From Streptomyces sp. MST-110588 (GTDB taxonomy: Bacteria; Actinomycetota; Actinomycetes; Streptomycetales; Streptomycetaceae): a stretch of DNA of 64,000 nucleotides. The stretch is taken from assembly GCF_022695595.1 (NCBI RefSeq), contig NZ_CP074380.1:7096501-7160500 (forward strand), read 5' to 3'. The translations under genes were made by a program, and so were the position numbers. Below, piece after piece: positions 1 through 9,212 of this stretch (positions are counted from its first letter, which is position 1; the number at the start of each line of letters is the position of its first letter). Under the pieces are notes generated by a model. The model saw nothing but the letters and a program-made list of their open reading frames with translations. It did no database searches and was not told where the DNA came from.

Positions 1-144
1 GGCAACCTGGACCTGGGCGGTACGGCGAAGGGGCCGCAGTGGGGCGAGTGGACCCCGCCGGTCCTGCTGGAGGCGGGCGGGGTGCTGCTGCTGGCCCTGT
101 TCGCCCTGGCGGTGGCGACCCGCCGCTTCTCGCGCGCCGACTGA
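1..144 (+). CDS. Partial membrane protein, C-terminal end (ABC-2 permease-like)
   Basis: Only the last 47 codons are present; the gene begins outside the window. The visible part has a short polar stretch, then one hydrophobic helix (about residues 20-40) rich in Leu, Ala and Val, and ends with Arg-Arg-Phe-Ser-Arg-Ala-Asp. A final membrane span followed by a short basic tail is common in ABC-2 type permeases of streptomycetes, but other membrane proteins end this way too, so the family is an inference. A strong hairpin follows at 222-266. Confidence 0.55.
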   Translation, partial: GNLDLGGTAKGPQWGEWTPPVLLEAGGVLLLALFALAVATRRFSRAD

Positions 145-221
145 CCGGGCCGCCGGCCGGCCGGGCCATCGACCGACCCGGCCGCCGACCGACCGGCCCG
201 CCGGGGCCGGGGCACGGAAAG

Positions 222-266
222 CGCGGGGAGCCGGCGGCCGTCGGGCGGTGACGCCGGCTCCCCGCG
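222..266. terminator. Bidirectional hairpin terminator
   Basis: A perfect 15-base inverted repeat (222-236 against 252-266, loop 15) lies between a gene ending at 144 on + and one ending at 291 on -. Both strands read into it, so it probably serves both. There is no T-tract, as is usual for Streptomyces hairpins. Confidence 0.7.
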
Positions 267-290
267 TGAACTACAGGTCCCTACAGGCCC

Positions 291-1142
291 CTACAGGTCC
301 CTGGGATAGGGCAGCGACTGGAAGTCCTGGTCGAGCTGCCGGGTGCCGCGGGGCAGCCGGCGTACGGCCTGCTCGGCCACCATCCGCCGGGGCAGCGGCG
401 GATTGACCCGCCCCTCGGCGGGTTTGGCCAGCGACTGCAGGGCCCACGCGAAGGCGATCAGCGGCGCGATCCGCGCCCAGCGTTCCCGCGCGATGCCCAG
501 GAACATCATCGACCGCAGGTACACGTACCAGACGTGGTAGCCGATGGGCGGCTCGCCGTTGGGGCCGTAGCCCATGGTGTGTACGGGGGTGGCCGGGTCC
601 TCGCTGCGCGGGTCGTAGAGCACGCCCTCGCCGAAGTACCCGAACGCCGCCGTCAGACGCGGGTCGCCCGGGCCGTAGACCGTCTCCTCGTAGACGTGCA
701 ACTGGACCCGCGAGAGCACCTCCATGGGCTGCTTGACCGGTGTCACGAACGCGGTGAAGTTGCGCGGGTACTCAGGCGTCCGCACCATCTCCAGCCACCT
801 GTCGCGCAGCGGCAGTTCGATGCCGCCGCCCAGGTAGCTGCCGATCGCGTTGTAGGCGTCCCGAACTTCCTGGGAGGGGTGGTAGAAGGTCAACTGGTCG
901 AGCAGGTACCACATCTCGTTGGCTCTGCGGTCGCCGTGCATGCCCGGGACCGGTGGCAGGTCCGGGCCGCTGCCACGGCCGGCGGCTGTTGCGGCACCGG
1001 CGCCCGTGCCGGCCCCCGTACCGGCGCCGGAGGCGGGGCCGGCTGCCGCGGTGGCGGCCCAGCCCGTCTGTCCGGCGCCCACGGCCGCCGTGGCGGCGAG
1101 CGCGGTACGCAGTACGTGCCGTCGGCCCCATTCTCGCGGCAT
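291..1142 (-). CDS. Tat-exported protein of unknown function
   Basis: The protein is 283 aa. The ATG at 1142 is chosen because GGGGAAGAACC lies just upstream; longer in-frame extensions lack a ribosome site. The N-terminus has a twin-arginine-like signal (Arg-Arg-His-Val-Leu-Arg, then an Ala-rich hydrophobic stretch ending near residue 33). A Gly/Ala/Thr low-complexity linker (about residues 36-58) follows, which would tether or space an extracellular domain. The rest is rich in Tyr and Trp, with no catalytic motif I recognise. The last codons lie beside three near-copies of an 11-base unit CTACAGGYCCC at 271-303, one of which overlaps the stop. I do not recognise the family and assign no function. 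Confidence 0.75.
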   Translation of the reverse strand: MPREWGRRHVLRTALAATAAVGAGQTGWAATAAAGPASGAGTGAGTGAGAATAAGRGSGPDLPPVPGMHGDRRANEMWYLLDQLTFYHPSQEVRDAYNAIGSYLGGGIELPLRDRWLEMVRTPEYPRNFTAFVTPVKQPMEVLSRVQLHVYEETVYGPGDPRLTAAFGYFGEGVLYDPRSEDPATPVHTMGYGPNGEPPIGYHVWYVYLRSMMFLGIARERWARIAPLIAFAWALQSLAKPAEGRVNPPLPRRMVAEQAVRRLPRGTRQLDQDFQSLPYPRDL

Positions 1143-1318
1143 GGTTCTTCCCCTTACGTCGGGAACATCACCACGGGCCCCGTGGCCCCGGTCGCCAACA
1201 CCGTAGGAGGTCCCGTGTCCCGGGCGCTTGGGCGTACGGTCACGCCCTTGTCCCGGCCCGTGTCCCGGCCGCACCCGGGGCGAGGGGCCGGTGGAGGGGA
1301 GCCGCGAGGCGGGGTACA

Positions 1319-1356
1319 CGAAGGGGCGGCCCGCCGTCCGGCCGGCCGCCCCTTCG
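1319..1356 (-). terminator. Hairpin terminator downstream of tex
   Basis: A perfect 13-base inverted repeat (1319-1331 with 1344-1356, loop 12) begins three bases after the tex stop codon, in the correct place to end the tex transcript on the minus strand. Confidence 0.75.
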
Positions 1357-1359
1357 CCG

Positions 1360-3816
1360 TCAGCGCCCGTCGCGCTCCTTGCCCAAAAGGCCCGCCCGGC
1401 GCAGCGCGTCGGCCATCGCGCCGTTGGCCGGCGCGGCGTCCCGGCCGCCCCGGCGGTCCCCGCCCCGCTGCCGGTCACCGCCCTGCCGGCCGTCGCCCGC
1501 CCGGCCGCCGCCCTGGCGCTGCCGGGGCGCACCGCCCCGCCGCTCGCCGCGCTCGCCGGACCTGCCCCGCTCGCCCCTCTCCTTGCGCTCGCCGCCGTCG
1601 CCCGGCTCGTCCTCCAGCCGCAGCGTCAGCGAGATCCGCTTGCGCGGGATGTCGACGTCCATGACCTTGACCCGTACGACGTCCCCGGACTTCACCACGT
1701 CCCGCGGGTCCTTGACGAAGTTCTTGGACATCGCGGAGACATGGACCAGGCCGTCCTGGTGGACCCCGATGTCCACGAACGCCCCGAAGGCGGCGACATT
1801 GGTCACCACACCCTCCAGCATCATCCCCGGCCGCAGGTCACCGATCTTCTCCACGCCCTCCTTGAAGGTGGCCGTCCTGAACTCCGGCCGCGGGTCGCGC
1901 CCCGGCTTCTCCAGCTCCTGGAGGATGTCGGTGACCGTCGGCAGTCCGAAGGAGTCGTCGACGAAGTCGGCGGGCTTCAGGGCGCGCAGCACCGTCGTGT
2001 TGCCGATCAGCGAGGCGACCTCGGTACCGGCCGCCTTCACCATCCGGCGCACCACCGGGTACGCCTCCGGGTGCACGCTGGAGGCGTCCAGCGGGTCCTC
2101 ACCGTCGCGGATGCGCAGGAAGCCCGCGCACTGCTCGTACGCCTTGGGGCCCAGCCGCGGCACGTCCTTGAGGGCCTTGCGGGCGCGGAAGGGGCCGTTG
2201 GCGTCCCGGTGGGCGACGATGTTCTCGGCCAGCCCGGAGCTGATCCCCGACACCCGCGACAGAAGCGGCGCGGAGGCGGTGTTGACGTCCACCCCGACCC
2301 CGTTGACGCAGTCCTCGACCACGGCGTCCAGGGACCGCGAGAGCTTCACCTCGGACAGGTCGTGCTGGTATTGGCCCACCCCGATCGACTTGGGGTCGAT
2401 CTTGACGAGTTCGGCCAGCGGATCCTGGAGCCGGCGCGCGATGGACACCGCGCCCCGCAGCGACACGTCCAGCTCCGGCAGCTCCTGGGAGGCGAAGGCG
2501 GAGGCGGAGTACACCGAGGCGCCCGCCTCGGAGACCATCACCTTCGTCAGCTTCAGCTCCGGGTGCGCCGCGATCAGGTCGGCCGCCAGCTTGTCGGTCT
2601 CCCGGGACGCCGTACCGTTCCCGATCGCGATCAGCTCGACGCCGTGCTCGCGCGCGAGACGGGCCAGCGTCGCCAGGGACGCGTCCCACTTCTGCTGCGG
2701 CACATGCGGGTAGATCGTCTCGGTGGCGGCCACCTTGCCGGTCGCGTCCACCACGGCGACCTTGACGCCCGTACGGAAACCGGGGTCCAGGCCCATCGTC
2801 GCGCGGGTGCCGGCCGGCGCCGCCAGCAGCAGGTCGCGCAGGTTGGACGCGAAGACGCGTACGGCCTCGTCCTCGGCGGCCTGCCGGATGCGCAGCCGCA
2901 CATCGATGCCGAGGTGGACCAGTACGCGGGTACGCCAGGCCCAGCGCACGGTGTCCAGCAGCCACCGGTCGCCCGGCCGGCCGCGGTCGGTGATCCCGAA
3001 GCGGTGGGCGATGGCCCGCTCGTACGCGCTGGGGCCCTCGACGGCCTCCGACGGCGCCTGCGGCTCCATCGAGAGGTCCAGGACCTCCTCCTTCTCGCCG
3101 CGCAGCATCGCCAGCACCCGGTGCGAGGGCAGCTCGGTGAACGGCTCGGCGAAGTCGAAGTAGTCCGCGAACTTCGCGCCCGCCTCCTCCTTGCCCTCGC
3201 GCACCTTGGCCACGACCTGCCCGTGCGTCCACATGCGCTCGCGCAGCTCACCGATCAGGTCCGCGTCCTCGCTGAACTTCTCGGTGAGGATCGCCCGCGC
3301 GCCTTCCAGGGCGGCGGCCGGGTCGGCGACGCCCTTGTCCGCGTCCACGAACGCCGCCGCCGCGGCGGCCGGCTCCACGGACGGGTCGCTCAGCAGGCCC
3401 TCGGCCAACGGCTCCAGGCCCGCCTCCCGCGCGATCTGCGCCTTCGTCCGCCGCTTGGGCTTGTAGGGCAGGTAGATGTCCTCCAGCCGGGCCTTGGAGT
3501 CCGCCTCGCGCAGCCGCGCCTCCAGGGCGGCGTCCAGCTTCCCCTGGGACCGTACGGACTCCAGGATCGCGGTGCGCCGCTCCTCCAGCTCCCGCAGATA
3601 GCGCAGCCGCTCCTCAAGGGCGCGCAACTGCGCGTCGTCGAGCATCTCGGTCGCTTCCTTGCGGTAGCGGGCGATGAACGGCACGGTCGAGCCGCCGTCG
3701 AGCAGTTCGACGGCGGCCTTCACCTGCCGTTCTCTGACGCCGAGCTCCTCGGCGATCCTCGCTTCGATGGATCCGGTGGTTCCTGTGGACCCGATGGACT
3801 CGGTGGATGCCGTCAC
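1360..3816 (-). CDS. tex: Tex family RNA-binding transcription accessory protein
   Basis: The protein is 818 aa, close to the usual Tex length plus a tail. In order: an N-terminal helical region with the family sequence FIARYRKEATEMLDD; an RNase H/YqgF-like fold around residues 335-460 containing GLDPGFRTGVKVAVVD; helix-hairpin-helix segments around 500-570; an S1 RNA-binding domain around 655-725; and a basic Arg/Gly-rich tail (about 740-818) that resembles an RGG-type nucleic-acid-binding extension. Tex proteins bind RNA or DNA and are linked to transcription; the precise role varies between species. The GTG at 3816 is preferred because AGGA sits five bases upstream. An ATG at 3858 would add 14 residues but has no ribosome site. 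The gene appears monocistronic, with a hairpin right after the stop. Confidence 0.93.
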   Translation of the reverse strand: MTASTESIGSTGTTGSIEARIAEELGVRERQVKAAVELLDGGSTVPFIARYRKEATEMLDDAQLRALEERLRYLRELEERRTAILESVRSQGKLDAALEARLREADSKARLEDIYLPYKPKRRTKAQIAREAGLEPLAEGLLSDPSVEPAAAAAAFVDADKGVADPAAALEGARAILTEKFSEDADLIGELRERMWTHGQVVAKVREGKEEAGAKFADYFDFAEPFTELPSHRVLAMLRGEKEEVLDLSMEPQAPSEAVEGPSAYERAIAHRFGITDRGRPGDRWLLDTVRWAWRTRVLVHLGIDVRLRIRQAAEDEAVRVFASNLRDLLLAAPAGTRATMGLDPGFRTGVKVAVVDATGKVAATETIYPHVPQQKWDASLATLARLAREHGVELIAIGNGTASRETDKLAADLIAAHPELKLTKVMVSEAGASVYSASAFASQELPELDVSLRGAVSIARRLQDPLAELVKIDPKSIGVGQYQHDLSEVKLSRSLDAVVEDCVNGVGVDVNTASAPLLSRVSGISSGLAENIVAHRDANGPFRARKALKDVPRLGPKAYEQCAGFLRIRDGEDPLDASSVHPEAYPVVRRMVKAAGTEVASLIGNTTVLRALKPADFVDDSFGLPTVTDILQELEKPGRDPRPEFRTATFKEGVEKIGDLRPGMMLEGVVTNVAAFGAFVDIGVHQDGLVHVSAMSKNFVKDPRDVVKSGDVVRVKVMDVDIPRKRISLTLRLEDEPGDGGERKERGERGRSGERGERRGGAPRQRQGGGRAGDGRQGGDRQRGGDRRGGRDAAPANGAMADALRRAGLLGKERDGR

Positions 3817-4053
3817 GTTGATCCTGACCCGCCTTCCAGCGCTTGCTTGAGCCTGCATTGTGCAGGTTGGCGGGCCGGGCTGTCGCGTGCCGCCGTCCGG
3901 AGCGGCGAGGTGTGAGAAGCGGCACTCGCCCGCGGCCGGCGGGCCCACTCCGGGACGCCGCGCCGGACAGGCGGGCCGGAGAGGCGGGCCGGCAGCTCCC
4001 GGGGCGGCCGGGGCCAAACCTTCCGGGACCGGCGCGCCCGGCCGCACAGGCGC

Positions 4054-4926
4054 TCAGCCCTTGCCGAACATTTCCGCCGGGAAGGCCCCCGCCGCGAGCG
4101 CGGCCGTGGTGAAGGCGGTCGCCAGCTCGGTGAGCCGGGCCACGCCCTCGGCGCCCAGGTACTCGTACGGGCCCCGGTCCAGCCGGTCCGTGGTCTCCTC
4201 CAGGCTCCGGCGCAGCTCGGTCCCCGCCGCCGTCAACTCGCCCTCCTCGTCCAGCAGACCGCGCAGCAGCAGCCGGTCCTTGGCCGCCTCCCACTGCGTC
4301 GCGGACCAGCCACGGGTCCGCTGTACGGCCTTCGGGCTCATGCCGCGGCCGGTGGCGGTGTGGGTCACCAGCGCCTCCAGCCCGTCCAGTTCCGCGTCCA
4401 GCAGCGCCATCAGGTGCCCGTCGCCGCGGTGTTCGCGCAGCAGCGTGGCCGCGTGCCAGAACGCGAGATGCGGGGCATCGGGCACCGGCAGGTCGGCGTG
4501 GGCCGCATACAGCGGCCGGGCGGGCCGGGAGCAGCCCTGCGCCGCGCGCAGCGCCAGTTCGGCCGCCTCGGCCATTTCCGGGCTTTCCACGACGGCGTCC
4601 CCGAGCAGCCGGCGCAAGGTGGCGTCGGCGGCCCGCAGCCGTGCGGCCAGCACGTCCTGGGGCGTGACCACCGACCAGGTATGGGGCAGGTGGCGGGCTA
4701 TCAGGTCGTGGCTGAAGTTGTAGAAGGTGGCGGTGACGGTGCCCGGGCCCACCGCGCCCATGGCCGCGGCCCGGCCGACGAAGTAGGCGGCACTGGGGTC
4801 CTGGACGCCGAGCCCGGCCAGCTCGGCCGGGAACTCCGGCGCGAAGTAGACCGACGAGTGAAGGGGATTGATCACGTTGTGACAGCGGCGGCCGGCGCGC
4901 TCGGGAAGCGTGGTCGTGAAGGTCAT
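4054..4926 (-). CDS. SCO6745-family helical protein, unknown function
   Basis: The protein is 290 aa and almost entirely predicted helical. The N-terminal part contains CHNVINPLHSSVYFAPE, which I associate with the actinobacterial SCO6745 family. The C-terminal third looks like a winged helix (GWSATQWEAAKDRLLLRGLL followed by a Glu-Gly turn and a second helix), similar to MarR-type folds, so a DNA-binding or protein-binding role is possible. No catalytic motif is visible. The ATG at 4926 is chosen by the start of similarity; upstream in-frame sequence is proline/arginine-rich and looks non-coding. It is divergent from the glxA-type regulator at 5105, with a shared 178-bp promoter region. Confidence 0.75.
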   Translation of the reverse strand: MTFTTTLPERAGRRCHNVINPLHSSVYFAPEFPAELAGLGVQDPSAAYFVGRAAAMGAVGPGTVTATFYNFSHDLIARHLPHTWSVVTPQDVLAARLRAADATLRRLLGDAVVESPEMAEAAELALRAAQGCSRPARPLYAAHADLPVPDAPHLAFWHAATLLREHRGDGHLMALLDAELDGLEALVTHTATGRGMSPKAVQRTRGWSATQWEAAKDRLLLRGLLDEEGELTAAGTELRRSLEETTDRLDRGPYEYLGAEGVARLTELATAFTTAALAAGAFPAEMFGKG

Positions 4927-5104
4927 GCCCGGCAGGTTACCGACCCGTCGGTATGGCCGTGAGAGCAGGTCCGGCCCACTCTGCGTACGATCCGGCCGCG
5001 CACGGTCGCCCGGGGTCACGGTCGCATGCCCATGGCCGTAAAGGTGGGGTTTTCGTCATTGCTGTCAATTGCCGCCGGGACTGAGCGCCGACCAGGATGA
5101 CGGC

Positions 5105-6100
5105 ATGGAACAGCGCGACGTGCTGGTCGTCCTCTTCGAGGGCGTCCAGAGTCTTGATGTGACCGGCCCGGTCGAGGTGTTCACGGGGGCCTCGCGGTGC
5201 GTCCCCGGCTCCTACCGGGTCCGTACCGCCACCCTTGACGGCGGCCCGGTCCGTACCTCCAGCGACCTGACCCTGGCCCCGGACCTCTCGCTGGCGGACG
5301 CCGGGGCGCCGGACATCCTCCTGATGCCGGGCGGGCGCGGCACCCGCGCCCCGGACCCGCGGCTGGTCGCCTGGCTGCGCGAGCACGCGCCGCACGCCCG
5401 GCGCAAGGTGTCGGTGTGCACCGGGGCGTTCCTGTTCGCCGCGGCCGGACTGCTGGACGGACGGCGCGCTACGACCCACTGGACGCGCTGTGCGGCCCTG
5501 GCCGAGAACTTCCCCGCCGTGCGCGTCGACCCGGACCCGATCTACGTACGGGACGGCGACGTGGCCACCTCCGCGGGCGTCACGGCCGGCATCGACCTGG
5601 CCCTGGCCCTGGTGGAGGAGGACCTGGGCCGGGACACGGCCCTGGCCGTCGCCCGTCACCTCGTGGTCTTCCTGCGCCGGCCCGGCAACCAGCGGCAGTT
5701 CTCCGTCCAGCTCGCCGCGCAGACCGCCGAACGCCGCCCGCTGCGCGACGTACAGCAGTGGATCACCGAGAACCCGGCCGCCGACCTGTCCGTCGAGGCC
5801 CTGGCACAGCGCGCGAGCCTCTCGCCGCGCCACTTCGCCCGTGCCTTTCGCGCGGAGGTCGGCATGACGCCGGGCCGCTACGTCGACCGGGTACGTATCG
5901 AGGCCGCCCGCCGCCTCCTGGAGGACACCGCCGACGGCGTCGAGGAGATCTCCCGCCGCTGCGGCTACGGCACGCCGGAATCGATGCGCCGGGCGTTCGT
6001 ACGGACCCTGGGCGCGGCGCCCGCCGAGTACCGCCGGCGCTTCCGGACCGTACCGGTGGGGCTGCCGTCCGCTCCGCTCGCCTCCACGTACCGGCGCTGA
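5105..6100 (+). CDS. GlxA-family regulator: DJ-1/PfpI domain plus AraC-type DNA-binding domain
   Basis: The protein is 331 aa. Residues 1-185 form a DJ-1/PfpI-like amidotransferase fold with the nucleophile-elbow sequence SVCTGAF. Residues about 225-320 form two helix-turn-helix units of the AraC/XylS class (ALAQRASLSPRHFARAF and EEISRRCGYGTPESMRRAF). GlxA-type proteins are transcription regulators in which the N-terminal domain probably senses a small molecule. The ATG at 5105 has AGGATGA five bases upstream. The next gene codes for a stand-alone DJ-1/PfpI protein with closely similar motifs, which may be the regulatory target or a partner. Confidence 0.9.
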   Translation: MEQRDVLVVLFEGVQSLDVTGPVEVFTGASRCVPGSYRVRTATLDGGPVRTSSDLTLAPDLSLADAGAPDILLMPGGRGTRAPDPRLVAWLREHAPHARRKVSVCTGAFLFAAAGLLDGRRATTHWTRCAALAENFPAVRVDPDPIYVRDGDVATSAGVTAGIDLALALVEEDLGRDTALAVARHLVVFLRRPGNQRQFSVQLAAQTAERRPLRDVQQWITENPAADLSVEALAQRASLSPRHFARAFRAEVGMTPGRYVDRVRIEAARRLLEDTADGVEEISRRCGYGTPESMRRAFVRTLGAAPAEYRRRFRTVPVGLPSAPLASTYRR

Positions 6101-6175
6101 CCGCTTTCCCGACCGTACCTTCCGTCCCTTCCGTCTCTTCCGTTTCTCTCGTCCCTCTGATCGACAGGAGTTACC

Positions 6176-6814
6176 GTGCAGATCGCGATCCTGCTCTTCG
6201 ACCGCTTCACGACTCTGGACGCCGTGGGCCCGTACGAAACCCTCGCCCGCATCCCCGGCGCCGAGGTGGTCCTGGTGGGCGAGCGCACCGGACCGTACCG
6301 CAACGAACTGGGCACGCTGGGGCTGGTCGCCGACGCCGAGCTGTCCGAGGTGAGCGCCCCGGACATCCTCGTCGTGCCCGGCGGCCCCGGGCAGAACGAG
6401 CAGATGGAGGACGGCCCGCTGCACGAGTGGATCCGCGCCGTGGACGCCGGCACCACCTGGACCACCTCCGTGTGCACCGGCTCGCTGATCCTGGCCGCCA
6501 CGGGCCTGCTCAAGGGCCGCCGCGCCACCTCCCACTGGATGGCGCTGGACCTGCTGGCCACCTACGGCGCCGAGCCGACCGGCGAACGCGTCGTCTTCGA
6601 CGGCAAGTACGTCACCGCGGCCGGTATCTCCTCCGGCATCGACATGGGTCTGGCCCTGGTGGGGCGGGTGGCCGGCGACTTCCGCGCCCAGTGCGTCCAG
6701 CTCGGCATCGAGTACGACCCGCAGCCGCCGTACAACGCGGGCTCGCCGCGGACCGCTCCCCCCGAGGTGACGGCGGCGCTGCGGGAGCACAGCCGCTTCT
6801 TCCTGAAGGACTGA
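6176..6814 (+). CDS. DJ-1/PfpI family protein
   Basis: The protein is 212 aa, a single-domain DJ-1/PfpI fold with the cysteine elbow TSVCTGSLILAATGLLKG and the downstream ATSHW segment that often places a histidine near the cysteine. Members include isonitrile hydratase-like enzymes, glyoxalases and chaperone-like hydrolases, so the reaction cannot be named. The GTG start at 6176 has CAGGAG six bases upstream. It lies 75 bp after the glxA-type regulator on the same strand; the gap is a pyrimidine-rich run of TTCCGT/TTCC repeats. Likely co-transcribed with, or controlled by, that regulator. Confidence 0.88.
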   Translation: MQIAILLFDRFTTLDAVGPYETLARIPGAEVVLVGERTGPYRNELGTLGLVADAELSEVSAPDILVVPGGPGQNEQMEDGPLHEWIRAVDAGTTWTTSVCTGSLILAATGLLKGRRATSHWMALDLLATYGAEPTGERVVFDGKYVTAAGISSGIDMGLALVGRVAGDFRAQCVQLGIEYDPQPPYNAGSPRTAPPEVTAALREHSRFFLKD

Positions 6815-6818
6815 CACC

Positions 6819-9068
6819 TCAGTCCGAAGGGCCGCCCCCGCCGGCCCCGCTGCCTCCGCCGGACCCGCCGCCCCCACCGGCCCCGCTGCCTCCGCCGCTC
6901 CCGGGCGCGCCCTCGCTGTTCCCGGGCGCGCCCTCGCCCGGCGCGTCCAGCTCCTCCTGCCACAACAGCTCCGTCAGCCGCCCGATCCCGGCGGCCAGAT
7001 GGCGCCGGTAGGTCGTCATCGGCAGCCGCAGCAGCTCGGCGGCGCGCGCCTGCGTACCGGCCGGCCGCAGATAGGTGTGGTGCAGCGCCCGGAAGCCGCG
7101 CCGGTCCTGCGGGGACGCCTCCAGCGCGGCGGCTGCCGCCCGTACCGCCTCCCGCAGGGCCGTGGCCCGCTCCCGCGGCCCGGCCCGCCGCGCACACCGC
7201 GCCGTGACCAGCCGGGTCCCCAGCAGCGGCGAGTCCCGCAGCCCGTCCGCCCGGGCCAGCCCGCGCAGCGCCTCCCGTACGGCGTGTGCGAACGCCTCCC
7301 GGTCCAGGACGCGCAGCGGCTCCGGGGCGGGTGGGGGCGGCACGGCGAGCGGGTCCTGGGCCCGTTCGCGTTCGATGAGCATCGTCAGCCACGCCGGACC
7401 CGGCACCCGCCGCCAGTCGTGGACGAACATCCCGAACCGGCGCCCGCCCGAGGTGAAGTCGGCCGCGGGCAGCCGTGCGAAGTCGACATAGGCACAGCCC
7501 GCCTCCCAGAACTCCGGGTCGGCGAACGGCAGCAGCGTCAGCGCGGGCCGGTGCCCGGTCAGGTAGTGGTGGGTCAGCCGCAGTGTGATCAGGGTCTGAA
7601 CGGGCGAGACCGCCTGGTACTCGTCGCGGCTCATCCAGAACCGCACCAGCAGCGCCGTCTCGCCCTCCCGCAGCTCCCCGTGGCGCGCCAGCCAGTCGCA
7701 GGCCGTGCGGACCGCCGGGTCCGCCGGCGCCCCCGGCGGCTCGGTGCCGGTCAGCTCGATCAGCGTGTAGAACCCCGCGGCCACCCCGTCGGGGCCCCGT
7801 ACGGTGTGGGTGCGCGCCTGGGGGAGCACCGACCAGTCCTGTACCAGCCGCGCCGCCGCGCTCCCCTCGTGGATCGCGGCGATCGCACACGCCTGGATCA
7901 GCTCGCCGCCGCTCACCGGCAGCGGCGAGACGCTCAGCCGGTCCAGGTGGGCCGCGCCCGCCGCGCCGCGCGTCACCGGGTCCAGCAGCGGCCCGACCAC
8001 CGGGCTGTCCCGGTGCAGATAGGCGAAGTCCGCCAGGACCGCGCGCTGCCGGGCCCGGTCGTCGTCCTCGGTGAACAGCCGCTGGTAGTACGCGCCGGCC
8101 CGGCGGTGCAGCAGCGCCCGCCGCTCGGGGTGACGCCACCTCAGCTCCGCGTCCAGCACATCCCGTACCAGGTCATGGGGGTGGATGCCGCGCGGCCCGC
8201 ACTCCATGGCGGACAGCGCGCGCAGCCAGTCGAAGTACGGCCGGGCGTCACCGGTCTCCAGGAGGGCGGCGAGCAGCGGCTCGGTGGTCTCCAGCACCTG
8301 CGCGCAGGATTCCAGCGCGGCCCGGTGCAGCGGTGTGGGCACCGCCTCCAGCAGCCCGGCCAGCAGCGCCTGGACGATCTGCGGCGAGCGGTCGGGCGGC
8401 ACCGGCTCGCCGCCGTGCGCGGTGACGTCCGCGACCAGCGCGAGCGCCAGCGGATGGCCGCGGGTGAAGGCCAGGCCCGCGTCCCGGGCGTGCTCCGGCA
8501 CCCCGCGGCGGGCCAGCAGCTCACGGCTGTCCGCCTCGTCCAGCGGGCCGACCGGCACCGGGTGCAGCAGGCCCCGCCAGGCCGGGTCCAGCCGCCAGGA
8601 CAGCGGGGGCGCCACCCGCCCGGCCAGCGCGACCAGGGCGCGTCCGGGCAGGTGGGCCAGCAGTTCGCGGTGGAAGGTGCGCAGGGCGTCGGTGGCGCCG
8701 GGCGCGCCGTCCAGGCCGTCTATGAGCAGCACCGGGTCGGGACGGTCGGGTATGCGGGCGGTCATCTCCGGCTCGTCGGGGCGCAGTTCGCTCGCATGCA
8801 GATGTACGGGGGGCCGCCCGGCGCGGCCGGCGAGCTGCGCGAAGTGGTGCAGCAGCGCCGTCTTGCCGATGCCGCCCGGCCCGTACACGTACACCACCGC
8901 GCCCCGTCCGGCGGCCAGCAGGGCCGAGAAGTCCGCGGACTCCCGGCGGCGGCCGACGAATCCCTGTTCGCGCGCCGTCGCGAGCCGGTCACCCAACCGG
9001 TCGCCCACCGTCCAAGTATCGCGCCGGGGCGGCCGGAACGGATCCCGATCGGATACGGAACGGGCCAA
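6819..9068 (-). CDS. AAA-type ATPase / regulator with glycine-rich tail
   Basis: About 749 aa. A Walker A motif GPGGIGKT lies at residues 63-70, preceded by FVGRRRE, the entry signature of STAND/NB-ARC-like ATPases, and a Walker-B-like VLLIDGLDG near residue 120. The middle is helical without clear repeats. Near the C-terminus a sequence around LLRLPMTTYRRHLAAGIGRL looks like a sigma-region-4 or LuxR-like helix-turn-helix, so an ATP-dependent transcription activator is plausible. The last 35 residues are a Gly/Ser/Ala low-complexity tail written by near-repeats of a GGNTCCGGC-type unit (6835-6935). The TTG at 9068 is the longest reading; a GTG at 9008 is an equally possible start and neither has a good ribosome site. 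It converges with the DJ-1 gene, the stops being five bases apart. Confidence 0.75.
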   Translation of the reverse strand: MARSVSDRDPFRPPRRDTWTVGDRLGDRLATAREQGFVGRRRESADFSALLAAGRGAVVYVYGPGGIGKTALLHHFAQLAGRAGRPPVHLHASELRPDEPEMTARIPDRPDPVLLIDGLDGAPGATDALRTFHRELLAHLPGRALVALAGRVAPPLSWRLDPAWRGLLHPVPVGPLDEADSRELLARRGVPEHARDAGLAFTRGHPLALALVADVTAHGGEPVPPDRSPQIVQALLAGLLEAVPTPLHRAALESCAQVLETTEPLLAALLETGDARPYFDWLRALSAMECGPRGIHPHDLVRDVLDAELRWRHPERRALLHRRAGAYYQRLFTEDDDRARQRAVLADFAYLHRDSPVVGPLLDPVTRGAAGAAHLDRLSVSPLPVSGGELIQACAIAAIHEGSAAARLVQDWSVLPQARTHTVRGPDGVAAGFYTLIELTGTEPPGAPADPAVRTACDWLARHGELREGETALLVRFWMSRDEYQAVSPVQTLITLRLTHHYLTGHRPALTLLPFADPEFWEAGCAYVDFARLPAADFTSGGRRFGMFVHDWRRVPGPAWLTMLIERERAQDPLAVPPPPAPEPLRVLDREAFAHAVREALRGLARADGLRDSPLLGTRLVTARCARRAGPRERATALREAVRAAAAALEASPQDRRGFRALHHTYLRPAGTQARAAELLRLPMTTYRRHLAAGIGRLTELLWQEELDAPGEGAPGNSEGAPGSGGGSGAGGGGGSGGGSGAGGGGPSD

Positions 9069-9212
9069 GAACGGTCTGCGTTGCGGACAGTCGCCGCCCC
9101 TACCTTCAGGGGGTGCCGACCACGTACGGCCACTTCCGACCAGTTATCACCTGAATATCACCAAGTTACGACCAATGCCGTGACCGAGGTATGCCCGAGG
9201 GGGACGAGAAAG

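Noticed and set aside
1228..3915. Very long open frame opposite tex
   Set aside because: It mirrors the third-position G/C of tex; long antisense frames are expected at this base composition and it has no recognisable protein features.
6835..6935. Gly/Ser repeat at the end of the ATPase gene as a mobile or regulatory repeat
   Set aside because: It remains in frame and simply codes a flexible tail.
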